A DNA stretch of 64,000 nt from positions 5,503,001 through 5,567,000 of the forward strand of contig NZ_CP029617.1 in NCBI RefSeq assembly GCF_003945545.1. The letters run 5' to 3'. The position numbers were made by a program, and so were the translations under genes. Each line of letters begins with the position of its first letter. The stretch's first letter is position 1. The notes beneath the pieces are model-generated. The model was given only the letters and a program-made list of their open reading frames with translations. It did not search any database and was not told the origin of the DNA. This document shows, piece after piece, positions 25,201 through 34,140 of the stretch. The stretch comes from Streptomyces sp. WAC 01529 (GTDB lineage: Bacteria; Actinomycetota; Actinomycetes; Streptomycetales; Streptomycetaceae).

Positions 25201-25965
25201 ATGGGCGAGAAAAGGCGGGGATCACTCCGCGCATGGCTGCCGAACCAGCACGGGGCGTGGGCGATGCTCGCCGTGCCCTTCGCCGCGGGCGTCTTCCTGG
25301 GCGGGCCGGACGCAGGGCCTCGCTGGGCCCATCTGCCGCTGTTCGCCGCGTGGTTGGCGGGGTACGTCGCGGCCTTCCACGCCCAGCAGTGGCTCCGCCT
25401 GCGCCGCCTGTCCCGCAACCCGAGGGCCCCACGCCGCCATGTGCGCCCCGCGCTGGCCTCAGCGGCGCTCTGCGCGGCCTGCGGGGTGCCGCTGCTGTTC
25501 CCGTACCCCTGGCTGCTCCTCGCGGCCCTCTGCGCCGCGCCCTTCGTGGCCGTCAACACGTACTACGCCTGGCGCAACAGGGAGCGGGCCCTGCTCAACG
25601 GCTTGGCGGCGGTGGTACCGGCCTGCGGCATGCTCCTCGTCACGGTGCGCATGGGCGGCGGCGCCCTCGCCGACGGCTGGCGCCCCGCGCTCGCCTGCCT
25701 GCTGTTCTTCGCGGGAACGGTGCCGTACGTGAAGACGATGATCCGCGAGCGGGGCTCACGGACGTACTACAGGGCGTCGGTGACCTACCACGCACTCGCC
25801 GTCCCGGCGGCGTACGCGCTCAGCCCCTGGCTCGCGGCCCTCTTCGCCGCCTACCTCGCCCGCGCGGCACTGCTGCCGGGCAGAGGCGTGAGGGTGGCGG
25901 TGGTGGGCGCCACGGAAGTGGTGGGGGCCGCGTTGCTCCTGGCGGTACTGATCCTGCTCTTCTGA
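25201..25965 (+). CDS. YwiC-like membrane protein
   Basis: This 254-residue membrane protein has the YwiC entry WLPNQHGAWAMLAVPF near residue 12 and about eight hydrophobic segments. The conserved internal block VNTYYAWRNRERALLNGLAA near residue 117 is also family-typical. YwiC-like genes neighbour narGHJI and narK in Bacillus subtilis; here the gene diverges from narG, so a link to nitrate respiration is likely, though the biochemical role is unknown. The start ATG has a weak GGGAAGC site. It is convergent with the flippase-like gene. Confidence 0.85.
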   Translation: MGEKRRGSLRAWLPNQHGAWAMLAVPFAAGVFLGGPDAGPRWAHLPLFAAWLAGYVAAFHAQQWLRLRRLSRNPRAPRRHVRPALASAALCAACGVPLLFPYPWLLLAALCAAPFVAVNTYYAWRNRERALLNGLAAVVPACGMLLVTVRMGGGALADGWRPALACLLFFAGTVPYVKTMIRERGSRTYYRASVTYHALAVPAAYALSPWLAALFAAYLARAALLPGRGVRVAVVGATEVVGAALLLAVLILLF

Positions 25966-26004
25966 CGCCGACGGCCGCTACGGACGTTCCGCGCGGCGCG
26001 TGCG

Positions 26005-28776
26005 CTAAAGCAGACCCTTCCTTGTGAGGTGGTTGAAGAACAGCCACCCCGGAAGCACCGGAAGCCACAGGGTCAGCAGCCGGTAGAGCAGCACCGCGGG
26101 CGCCGCCACGTCCTTGGGGACGCCGACCGCGATCAGACCGACGGTCAGCGTCGCCTCCACCGCCCCCACACCGCCGGGCGTCGGCGCCGCCGACCCCAGG
26201 GCGTTGCCCGCGAGGAAGACCACCGCGACGCTCGCGAGGCTCAGCGAGGTCATCTCCTCATTGCCGAAGGCCCGCACCGACGCGTCGAGACAGAGCACGA
26301 ACATGAGGGTCAGCAGCAGCATCCCGCCGATGCCGGTGAGCAGCTTCTGCGGCCGCTGGAGCACGTCCAGCATGCGCGGCACGACCCCCGCGAAAAGCGA
26401 CCGCACGCGCGTGACGACGAATTTCCGCAGGAACGGGATGGCCGTCACCACCAGGACGAGCACCGCGACCGACAGCAGACCGGCGATGACCGTGCGGGAC
26501 GGCGTGAACGAAGGCGTCTTCTCCGTACCCGTCAGATAGCCGAAGACGAGCAGCAGCAGGATGTGCGAGCCGAGGCCGAAGAGCTGGGAGGCACCGACAC
26601 TCGCCACCGCGAGCCCCGAGCGCACCCCGGAGCGTTGCAGGAACCGCGTGTTGAGCGCGACACCGCCCACCGCGGCGGGCGCCACGATCTTCACGAACGA
26701 CCCGGCGACCTGCGCCGCCACCGTCCGCAGGAACGGCACCCGCTCCGGCACGAAGCCCAGCAGGCTCATCGCCGCGGCGAAGTAGCTCAGCGCGGAGAAC
26801 CCGACGGCGGCGGCCACCCAGCCCCACTCGGCCTCCTGGAAGAGCTTGCCGAACTCGACGTGGGTGAGCTGCGACAGCAGGAAGTACGCGCCGATGGCAC
26901 CGGCGATGAAACTGATCAGCGTGCGGGGCCTGATCCGCTCCAGCTGCGCCGGCTCGGCCGGTGCCGTCGGGCGGATGAGCAGCACCTGATGGCGGATCTG
27001 AGTGAGCAGATCCTCCTCGCGGGCCTGCTCCAGAGCCTCGTCTATGGCCTGCTTCTCGGCCTGCCGCTCCTGCTTCTCGGCCTGTTTCTCCTGCTTCTGC
27101 GCCTGCTTGTCCGTACGCGCGCTCTCTTGCGCCTCGTCGGACGCGTCCGCGCGCGCGGCCTGCCTGGACCGGCGTGAGGCGTCCAGGACCGCCTCACGCT
27201 CGCGCTGGGACCGTTCGCGCGCCAGCTTGCGCAGCGTGCCGCGGGTGGAGCGGGTCAGGGCGATCGGCTGGAGCATCGGCAGACAGTCGGCCACCGCGTC
27301 CGGGCCGAGGATCTCCACGGCGGACGCGACCGCGCGCTCGGCGCCCACGCGCAGACCGAGCGTGGTCAGGAGCTGGGCGATGTCCATCCGCAGCACCAGG
27401 TCACCCGCGGCGATCTCGCCGCCGCGCAGATCGGTGAGGATCACCGTGCCGGAACGATCCACCAGGACCGCGTCGCCGGCGAGCCTGCGGTGCGCGATCC
27501 GCCGGGACTGAAGGGCTCGCACCTGCCGCCAGGTGTCGCACAGCAGCTCGTCGGTGACTTCCTCGTCCGGCAGGGAGTCCAGGGAGCGGCCACCGGTGTG
27601 CTCGTAGACGAGCATCACCGCGTCGGGGCCGAGCTCGGAGGTGGCGATCAGCTTCGGCGCGTTGGCACCGGCCGCGATCGCCGCGTACGCGAGCAGGGCC
27701 TCCTGCTCCAGGGCCTGGCGCAGTGACTGCAGACTGCGCCGCTGGGTGATGCCGCGCAGCGTGAGCCTGCGCCAGACGCGGTAGAAGAAGCCCTGCGCCT
27801 GCTGCTCCCGGTCGATGACCGTGACGTCCAGGGGCGGGCCGTCCTCCAGGGTGACGAAGTAGCGGCGGCCCCGGTCGACGTGCTCGCTGTCCGGGGCCTC
27901 CTCACGGGCGGCGCTCACGGGACGGAAACCGACGTGCCGCAGGCCCGCGAGGAGCGTCTGCCCGGTGGGCCGTACGTTCGGCGAACCGACCGCGTAGAGC
28001 GTTCCGTACGCCACGGTCCAGCCGATGAGCACCGTCAGGAGGATCGAGAACGGCGTCGTGTAGCCGGTGACCAGCATCGTGAACGCGTCGAGCAGCAGCA
28101 CCACGAAGAGCACCAGGCGCCAGCGCGGTCGGCGGGACATGCCGACGGCCGTCATGTAGGCGATGACGGGCGCGAGGTAGCCGTGCACCGGATCCGTGAA
28201 CGCGTGGAGGTCCGCGGGGGACGGCTTGGTGAGCGCGTCCTGGATGGAGTCCGGGGCGGCCTTGGCGACCCAGAGGTCGGTGGCGAGCGTCACCCCGTGC
28301 GCGAGGACGGCCGCGAGGACGCCGTCGGCGATGCGCAGACCGTCCCGTTTGATCAGCCGTTCGATCGCGAACGCGACGGGGACGAGCAGCACCCCGATGC
28401 TGGCGACGAGACCCGCCACCTTGATCAGCAGGTCGGGCGCCTGCTCCGTGCCCTTGTCGATGTCCTGTTCGAGCCCGGATGTCGTGCCGTGCGCGAACGC
28501 GGCGATCGCGAGGAGCACCACGATCGCGAGGATGCCGACGAGCAGCCGCATGAGGTCGGAAGGGCGGTGCACGCGCGCGGAGAGGAGCGGTTCGTCGCGC
28601 TCCACGCGGTCGGCATGGGCTCCGCCGTCGGCGCGGTCGTCGGGGTCGAAGCTGTCGTCGTCGGTCTTCAGGGCGGGCTCACCGGTGTCCGGGCGTGACT
28701 CGGACGCAGAGGTGCCCGCCTTCTTCTCGGGATGCACGCCCTGCTGCTCCGTGGTCTCTTCTTGATCTCGTATCAC
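26005..28776 (-). CDS. Large flippase-like membrane protein (LPG-synthase TM domain) with kinase-like middle
   Basis: This 923-residue protein is modular. Residues 1-70 are acidic and disordered. Residues of about 75-290 contain around six membrane segments. Residues 330-540 resemble a degenerate protein-kinase fold (EQEALLAYAAIAAGANAPKLIA; VLVDRSGTVILTDLRGG), with no clear catalytic HRD-Asn set. Residues 555-605 are a Lys/Gln/Glu repeat (QKQEKQAEKQERQAEKQ) predicted to be coiled coil. Residues 640-915 are the UPF0104/lysylphosphatidylglycerol-synthase membrane domain (APAAVGGVALNTRFLQRSG; PTPGGVGAVEATL). The family moves or modifies lipids; the substrate is unknown. It starts with GTG. Confidence 0.8.
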   Translation of the reverse strand: MIRDQEETTEQQGVHPEKKAGTSASESRPDTGEPALKTDDDSFDPDDRADGGAHADRVERDEPLLSARVHRPSDLMRLLVGILAIVVLLAIAAFAHGTTSGLEQDIDKGTEQAPDLLIKVAGLVASIGVLLVPVAFAIERLIKRDGLRIADGVLAAVLAHGVTLATDLWVAKAAPDSIQDALTKPSPADLHAFTDPVHGYLAPVIAYMTAVGMSRRPRWRLVLFVVLLLDAFTMLVTGYTTPFSILLTVLIGWTVAYGTLYAVGSPNVRPTGQTLLAGLRHVGFRPVSAAREEAPDSEHVDRGRRYFVTLEDGPPLDVTVIDREQQAQGFFYRVWRRLTLRGITQRRSLQSLRQALEQEALLAYAAIAAGANAPKLIATSELGPDAVMLVYEHTGGRSLDSLPDEEVTDELLCDTWRQVRALQSRRIAHRRLAGDAVLVDRSGTVILTDLRGGEIAAGDLVLRMDIAQLLTTLGLRVGAERAVASAVEILGPDAVADCLPMLQPIALTRSTRGTLRKLARERSQREREAVLDASRRSRQAARADASDEAQESARTDKQAQKQEKQAEKQERQAEKQAIDEALEQAREEDLLTQIRHQVLLIRPTAPAEPAQLERIRPRTLISFIAGAIGAYFLLSQLTHVEFGKLFQEAEWGWVAAAVGFSALSYFAAAMSLLGFVPERVPFLRTVAAQVAGSFVKIVAPAAVGGVALNTRFLQRSGVRSGLAVASVGASQLFGLGSHILLLLVFGYLTGTEKTPSFTPSRTVIAGLLSVAVLVLVVTAIPFLRKFVVTRVRSLFAGVVPRMLDVLQRPQKLLTGIGGMLLLTLMFVLCLDASVRAFGNEEMTSLSLASVAVVFLAGNALGSAAPTPGGVGAVEATLTVGLIAVGVPKDVAAPAVLLYRLLTLWLPVLPGWLFFNHLTRKGLL

Positions 28777-28949
28777 CAGTCACCGCCCGCACGATGGTGG
28801 CATGCCGGGCCGCTACAGGGAGGCATCAGGGGGCAACACAAGGACGCGAAGTGGTCACGAAACGACACTTCGCGCCCTGCCGGCCGCACGGCGGGACGCT
28901 CCGCGGCAGGCCGGTCACACGGTCGGCCGGGTGCGGCAGGATGGTCCGG

Positions 28950-29525
28950 ATGAGCGAGCAGAGACGAGAGCGACAGATGCCGCCCGACGATGCGGAGCAG
29001 ACCCTTCCGGAGTACGCGGAACGGGTCCTCGAGGTCGCGGAGCTGATCCCTCCGGGACGCGTGATGACTTACGGAGACGTCGCCGAGTGGCTTGAGGAGG
29101 GAGGCCCGCGCCAGGTGGGGCGGGTGATGGGCCTCTACGGAGGGGGTGTCCCGTGGTGGCGTGTCGTGCGTTCGGACGGCGCCCTGCTGCCGGGCCACGA
29201 ACTGCGCGCCCTGGAGCACTACCGCGAGGAGGGCACCCCCTTGCGGCAGGCTTCGCGCGCCGCCCAGGGGCATGTGCCGAAGCTCGACATGCGGCGGGCA
29301 CGGTGGGACGGCTCCGAGGTGAGCGAAGGGCGTCCCCTGAGTGAGGGACGTGATGTGCGCGACATGGTGGGGGCGATGGAGGTCCTGTCGGCCCGGCCTG
29401 TGCGCGCGAGGAGCGGGCCGGGGGCCGAGGACGACCTGGAGGACGCCGGCCGCTCTGGGGGCGGCGGCGCGCAGGGCGACGCCGCGGGTGCCGCTCGCCC
29501 GCAGGCTCCGGAGGCTCACACCTGA
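28950..29525 (+). CDS. Alkyltransferase-like (ATL) protein, MGMT family without active-site cysteine
   Basis: This 191-residue DNA-binding protein has the MGMT-type helix-turn-helix (IPPGRVMTYGDVAEWL near residue 37), but the PCHR alkyl-acceptor motif is replaced by PWWR near residue 69. ATL proteins bind O6-alkylguanine and hand it to nucleotide excision repair without removing the alkyl group. The start is ATG 28950 with AGGA 9 bases upstream. The C-terminal 70 residues are Gly/Ala-rich and not part of the domain. It stands beside the adn genes, as Rv3204 does in mycobacteria. Confidence 0.88.
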   Translation: MSEQRRERQMPPDDAEQTLPEYAERVLEVAELIPPGRVMTYGDVAEWLEEGGPRQVGRVMGLYGGGVPWWRVVRSDGALLPGHELRALEHYREEGTPLRQASRAAQGHVPKLDMRRARWDGSEVSEGRPLSEGRDVRDMVGAMEVLSARPVRARSGPGAEDDLEDAGRSGGGGAQGDAAGAARPQAPEAHT

Positions 29526-29692
29526 CAGCTTCCGCCATCCGCGGACGCGGCGGGGGACCGGTGGCCCGTACGGGGGAAGCCACGCGTCCTCCGCACCCAC
29601 TGGCGTAGCGTCGACAGCGCGCGCCCCCGTCACCACGCGGCCCCCGCGCGGCCACTCTTCGACCAGCACACCCACCAGGACCGGCGACCCAC

Positions 29693-32600
29693 GTGAGTTC
29701 CCCCTCTTCCGCTCGGCACCTCCGGCACCTGCCGCACCACCAGGTGCGACAGGGGACCCCGGGTGCCTACCGTCTGGTGCGTACGCCACCGGCTCCGTTG
29801 GAGCCCCCTCGCTTGGACGCGGGTCAGCGCCGTGTGGTTGATCACAAGAACGGACCGCTGCTCGTCCTCGCGGGCCCCGGCACCGGAAAGACCACCACCC
29901 TCGTGGAGGCCGTCGCCGCACGCGTCGCCCGCGGCGCGGACCCCGCCCGGCTGCTGGTCCTCACCTTCAGCCGCAAGGCCGCGGTCGAGCTGCGCGACCG
30001 CATGGCGCTGCGCATAGGGGCCGCGCGCGCCCCGCAGGCCACGACGTTCCACTCCTTCTGCTACGCCCTCGTGCGGGCCCACCAGGACACCGACCTGTTC
30101 GTCGAACCGCTGCGGCTCCTCTCGGGTCCCGAACAGGACGTGGCGGTACGTGAACTGCTGGCGGGCCAGATCGACCTCGCGCAGGAAGGCCGCGGCCACG
30201 TCCGCTGGCCGGACGAACTGCGCGCCTGCCTCACCACCCGGGGCTTCGCCGACGAGGTGCGCGCGGTCCTCGCCCGCAGCCGCGAGCTGGGCCTCGGCCC
30301 CGCCGCCCTCGACGCCTTCGCCCGCCGCAGCGGACGCCCCGACTGGGGGGCGGCCGCGGCGTTCCTCGCCGAGTACCTGGACGTACTCGACCTCCAAGGA
30401 GTGCTCGACTACGCGGAACTGGTGCACCGCGCGGTCCTGCTCGCGCGCCGCCCCGAGGTCGCGCGGGCGCTGGGCGCGCAATATGACGCCGTCTTCGTGG
30501 ACGAGTACCAGGACACCGACCCCGCGCAGGTAAGGCTGCTGCACGCGCTCTCCGGGGGCGGCCGGACACTCCTCGCCTTCGGAGACCCCGACCAATCGAT
30601 CTACACCTTCCGGGGCGCCGACGTGAACGGCATCCTGGAGTTCCCCCACGACTTCCCGCGCGCGGACGGCACCCCCGCGCCGGTCGAGGTCCTGACGACG
30701 TCCCGCCGGTCGGGCGCGCGGCTGCTCGCGGCCACCCGCCTGCTCACCCGCCGCATGCCGCTGACCAGGCTGCCCGCGGAGAAGGTGCGGGCCCACCGGG
30801 AGCTGACGCCGGTCAGGGACGGCGGCGGCGTCGAGGTGTACACGTACCCGACCGCCGGCACGGAACTCGACAACATCGCGGACATCCTGCGCCGCGCACA
30901 CCTGGAGGACGGCGTCCCCTGGGGCGACATGGCGGTCCTGGTCCGCGCGGGTGCCCGCTCCATCCCCGCGGTCCGCCGCAGCCTCGGCGCGGCGGGCGTC
31001 CCCCTGGAGGTGGACGGCGACGACATCGCCCTGCGCCATGAGCCCGCGGTGACGCCCCTGCTGACGGCGTTGCGGGTGGTGGCGACGGCGGTGATCGCGG
31101 AGACGTCGCCCGACACGGCGGACGCGGCCCCTGAAGCAGCCATGGACGCGGAGGCGGCCCCAGTCACGGACGCCGAGGCAGGACCGGACGCTGAGGCAGC
31201 CCCAGCCACGGACGCCGAAGCAGGAACCGACGCCGAGGCAGCCACGGAGCCCGCGGAAACCGGCACCGAAGCAGCTACGGACGCCGAAGCGGAAACCGGC
31301 ACCGACGCCGCCACGGACGCCGAAGCGGAAACCGACACCGAAGCCGCCACGGACGCGCCCCCCGCCACCGCCCCCTCCTGGCTCGACACCGAGACCGCGC
31401 TGACCCTCCTGACCTCGCCCCTGGCCGGGATGGACGCCGCCGACCTGCGCCGCCTCGGCCGCGCCCTGCGCGAGGAGGAGCGCGCGGCGGGCAACCACCT
31501 GCCGCCGCCCTCCGACGAACTGCTGGCCCGCGCCCTCGCCGAGCCGGAGCGACTCGTCGCGCACGACCCGGCGTACGCCCGAGGCGCCCAGCGGCTGGGC
31601 GCCCTGCTCCGCAAGGCCCGCGAGCGCCTCGCGGGCGGCGGCACGGCCGAGGAGGCGCTGTGGGACCTGTGGGACGGCACACCGTGGCCCGGCCGCCTGG
31701 AACGCACCGCGCGGCGCGGCGGCGCGGCGGGACGCAACGCCGACCGTGACCTCGACGCGGTATGCGCCCTGTTCGCCGCGGCGGCCCGCGCGGAGGAGCG
31801 CACGGGCGGCCGTGGCGCCCTCAACTTCCTGGAGGAGACCGAGGCACAGGACATCGCCGCGGACACGCTCACGCGCCGCGCGGCACGCCCCGACGCCGTA
31901 CGCCTGATGACGGCCCACCGCTCCAAGGGCCTGGAGTGGCGCCTCGTCGTGGTCGCGGGCGTCCAGGAAGGGCTCTGGCCGGACCTGCGCCGCCGCGGCT
32001 CCCTCCTGGAGGCCGACCGCATCGGCCGCGACGGCCTCGCCGAACCGCTCACCCCCGGAGCGCTCCTCTCCGAAGAGCGACGCCTCTTCTACGTGGCCGC
32101 CACACGCGCGCGCGAACGCCTCGTCGTGACCGCGGTGAAGGCCCCCGCCGACGACGGCGACCAGCCCTCCCGCTTCCTCGGCGAACTCGGCGTCGAGCCC
32201 AAGGACGTGACGGGCCGCCCCCGCCGCCCCCTGTCCGTCGCCGCGCTCGTCGCCGAACTGCGCGCCACCACCGTCGACCCCCGCGTCTCGGAAACCCTGC
32301 GCGAGGCGGCCGCCCGGCGCCTGGCCCGCCTCGCCGCGCTCAGCGACGGCGACGGGCGCCCCCTGGTGCCCTCCGCGCACCCGTACCGCTGGTGGGGGAT
32401 GTACGAGCCGACGGCGAGCGAAGTCCCCCTCAGGGACCGCGACAAGCCGCTCGTGCTCTCCGGAAGCGCCCTCGACCAGCTCGCCAACACCTGCTCCCTG
32501 CAGTGGTTCCTGGGCCGCGAGGTGAAGGCGGACGCGCCCGCGACCGCCGCCCAGGGCTTCGGCAACGTGGTGCACGTCCTGGCCGACGAGGTCGCCTCCG

Positions 32601-33259
32601 GACGCACCCCCGCCGACCTCGCCGTGCTCATGGAGCGCCTCGACTCGGTGTGGGACGCGCTCGCCTTCGACGCCCCATGGAAGTCGGCACAGGAGAAGGA
32701 GCACGCGCGCGTGGCGCTCGAACGCTTCCTTCAGTGGCACGTCGACTCCAACGGAGCACGCGGCAGCCGCACCCCCGTCGCCAGCGAGCACGGCTTCGAC
32801 GTGACCCTCGAAGCGGGCCCCTACGAAGTACGCGTACGCGGTTCGATGGACCGCGTCGAACAGGACGCGGAAGGCCGCGCCTACGTAGTGGACTTCAAGA
32901 CGGGCAAACACGCCCCGAGCACCGCCGACGTCGCCCGCCACCCACAGCTCGCCGTCTACCAACTGGCGATCCGCGCAGGCGCCGCCGACGACGCCTTCGG
33001 AGGCGTACGACCCGAACCGGGCGGCGCCGAACTGGTCCAGCTGCGCCAGGGCGCCGCCAAGAAGAACGGCGGCGACACCCTCCCCAAGGTGCAGGCCCAG
33101 GAGCCGCTCTCCGGAGAGTGGATCGGCGACCTCCTCGCGACAGCCGCGGGCAAGGTCCTCGACGAACGCTTCACGCCCACCACGGGCCAGCACTGCACGC
33201 ACTGCGCCTTCCGCGCCTCGTGCAGCGCGCGCCCGGAGGGACGCCACGTCGTCGAGTAG
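29693..33259 (+). CDS. adnA: AdnA-like helicase-nuclease subunit (UvrD/Rep helicase, PD-(D/E)XK nuclease)
   Basis: This 1188-residue protein is the AdnA-like half of the AdnAB DNA-end resection machine. Walker A is AGPGTGKTT near residue 62; Walker B VFVDEYQDTD lies near 270; helicase motif IV-VI blocks (LMTAHRSKGLEW near 740; YVAATRARERL near 800) follow. The C-terminal RecB-type nuclease has YVVDFKTGK near 1065 and iron-sulfur cysteines (TCSLQWF near 933 and CTHCAFRASC near 1170). Residues 472-562 are an Ala/Asp/Glu/Thr repeat insertion. GTG start with AGGA 12 bases upstream. The order matches mycobacterial adnA-adnB, except for the lipoprotein gene between them. Confidence 0.9.
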   Translation: MSSPSSARHLRHLPHHQVRQGTPGAYRLVRTPPAPLEPPRLDAGQRRVVDHKNGPLLVLAGPGTGKTTTLVEAVAARVARGADPARLLVLTFSRKAAVELRDRMALRIGAARAPQATTFHSFCYALVRAHQDTDLFVEPLRLLSGPEQDVAVRELLAGQIDLAQEGRGHVRWPDELRACLTTRGFADEVRAVLARSRELGLGPAALDAFARRSGRPDWGAAAAFLAEYLDVLDLQGVLDYAELVHRAVLLARRPEVARALGAQYDAVFVDEYQDTDPAQVRLLHALSGGGRTLLAFGDPDQSIYTFRGADVNGILEFPHDFPRADGTPAPVEVLTTSRRSGARLLAATRLLTRRMPLTRLPAEKVRAHRELTPVRDGGGVEVYTYPTAGTELDNIADILRRAHLEDGVPWGDMAVLVRAGARSIPAVRRSLGAAGVPLEVDGDDIALRHEPAVTPLLTALRVVATAVIAETSPDTADAAPEAAMDAEAAPVTDAEAGPDAEAAPATDAEAGTDAEAATEPAETGTEAATDAEAETGTDAATDAEAETDTEAATDAPPATAPSWLDTETALTLLTSPLAGMDAADLRRLGRALREEERAAGNHLPPPSDELLARALAEPERLVAHDPAYARGAQRLGALLRKARERLAGGGTAEEALWDLWDGTPWPGRLERTARRGGAAGRNADRDLDAVCALFAAAARAEERTGGRGALNFLEETEAQDIAADTLTRRAARPDAVRLMTAHRSKGLEWRLVVVAGVQEGLWPDLRRRGSLLEADRIGRDGLAEPLTPGALLSEERRLFYVAATRARERLVVTAVKAPADDGDQPSRFLGELGVEPKDVTGRPRRPLSVAALVAELRATTVDPRVSETLREAAARRLARLAALSDGDGRPLVPSAHPYRWWGMYEPTASEVPLRDRDKPLVLSGSALDQLANTCSLQWFLGREVKADAPATAAQGFGNVVHVLADEVASGRTPADLAVLMERLDSVWDALAFDAPWKSAQEKEHARVALERFLQWHVDSNGARGSRTPVASEHGFDVTLEAGPYEVRVRGSMDRVEQDAEGRAYVVDFKTGKHAPSTADVARHPQLAVYQLAIRAGAADDAFGGVRPEPGGAELVQLRQGAAKKNGGDTLPKVQAQEPLSGEWIGDLLATAAGKVLDERFTPTTGQHCTHCAFRASCSARPEGRHVVE
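31110..31375 (+). repeat. Degenerate tandem repeat within adnA encoding Thr/Asp/Ala/Glu units
   Basis: Imperfect units encoding TDAEA-type pentads to octads repeat about a dozen times. The tract sits between helicase motifs and is strongly acidic. Confidence 0.75.
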
Positions 33260-33355
33260 CCCCGGAGGACAGTGCGACTGCACGGCCGAATTAAAGTCAC
33301 CGTAAGAACTTGCTGTGCGCCGAGCGAGGCGCACCTTCCTGAGGAGTACACGTAT

Positions 33356-34057
33356 ATGGCAGCCAACCGAAAGCTCCTGGCAGTGGCCGTCGTCTGTGCC
33401 GCCGCCGTCATCGGCGTGACGGGCTGCAGCAGCGACGGCGGCGACAAGGACCCCTTTGAGGGCATGAGCGCCGACAAGATCGCCTCCAAGGCCTCCAAGG
33501 CGTCCAAGGACGCCGGGTCCTACCGGATGAAGGGCCAGATGAAGCAGGAGGGCGAGGTGAGCGACATCGAGTTCGCGGTCGCCGAGTCCGGCGACTGCAA
33601 GGGCACCATGGGCTCGGCCAAGATGGGGAGGGCCGAATTCCTCTCCGTCGGCAAGTTCACGTACTCCAAGGGCGACGACAAGTTCTGGGAGTCCAAGGGC
33701 GGCAGCTCCACGGCCGAACTCCTCAAGGGCCGCTGGGTGAAGACGCCCGCCGGGGGAGGCAAGGCTGTCTGCAACCCCGATGACATGTTCAGCAACAAGA
33801 ACCTCAAGAAGCTGAAGCGGAAGGACGACGCCGAGGTCGACGGCAAGAAGGCGGCCGTTCTGACCCGCAAGAAGGACGGCGAGACCACCACCTTCTACGT
33901 CGCGATGGAGGGGAAGCCGTACTTCCTCAAGGTCGTGAACAAGGGCGCCGACGGCCCCGGCACCGTGACCTTCAGCGACTACGGCAAGGCCGTCGACGTC
34001 AAGGCCCCGCCCGCCAAGGACGTCGTGGACCCGGACAAGCTCTCCTCCGGTTCCTGA
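33356..34057 (+). CDS. Secreted lipoprotein, LolA/LppX-like beta fold likely
   Basis: This 233-residue protein has a lipoprotein signal ending in VTGCSS (Cys24), then a Lys-rich region with IASKASKASKDAGSYRMKG, and mainly short beta-like stretches, as in the LppX/LprG-type family of actinobacterial lipoproteins. ATG is preceded by GAGGAG at ideal spacing. It lies between adnA and adnB, which are adjacent in mycobacteria, and shows no obvious link to DNA repair. Internal Cys84 and Cys140 might form a disulphide. Function unknown. Confidence 0.78.
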   Translation: MAANRKLLAVAVVCAAAVIGVTGCSSDGGDKDPFEGMSADKIASKASKASKDAGSYRMKGQMKQEGEVSDIEFAVAESGDCKGTMGSAKMGRAEFLSVGKFTYSKGDDKFWESKGGSSTAELLKGRWVKTPAGGGKAVCNPDDMFSNKNLKKLKRKDDAEVDGKKAAVLTRKKDGETTTFYVAMEGKPYFLKVVNKGADGPGTVTFSDYGKAVDVKAPPAKDVVDPDKLSSGS

Positions 34058-34110
34058 CCCCACGCACCCCATGAGCGAGCGGTGGCCGCCCGCACCCGGG
34101 CCCGCCCCGA

Positions 34111-34133
34111 TTGTCAGTGGCCACCGCTAGCCT
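34111..34133 (+). promoter_or_regulatory. RecA-independent DNA-damage (PafBC-type) promoter of adnB
   Basis: TTGTCAGTG (34111-34119), 8 bases, then TAGCCT (34128-34133) is a perfect match to the RecA-NDp consensus TTGTC(A/G)GTG-N8-TAnnnT. The predicted start at 34140-34141 coincides with the GTG of adnB, so the mRNA would be leaderless. Confidence 0.8.
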
Positions 34134-34140
34134 CTCTCAC

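Noticed and set aside
29630..34072. 1480-codon open frame on the minus strand across adnA and the lipoprotein gene
   Set aside because: It is the GC-rich antisense shadow of adnA; its translation is Gly/Val/Arg-rich without domains, while the plus strand holds clear helicase and nuclease motifs.
34111..34140. TTG start at 34111 giving a longer AdnB
   Set aside because: The TTG is the first triplet of the promoter motif TTGTCAGTG, and GTG 34141 coincides with the predicted transcription start.
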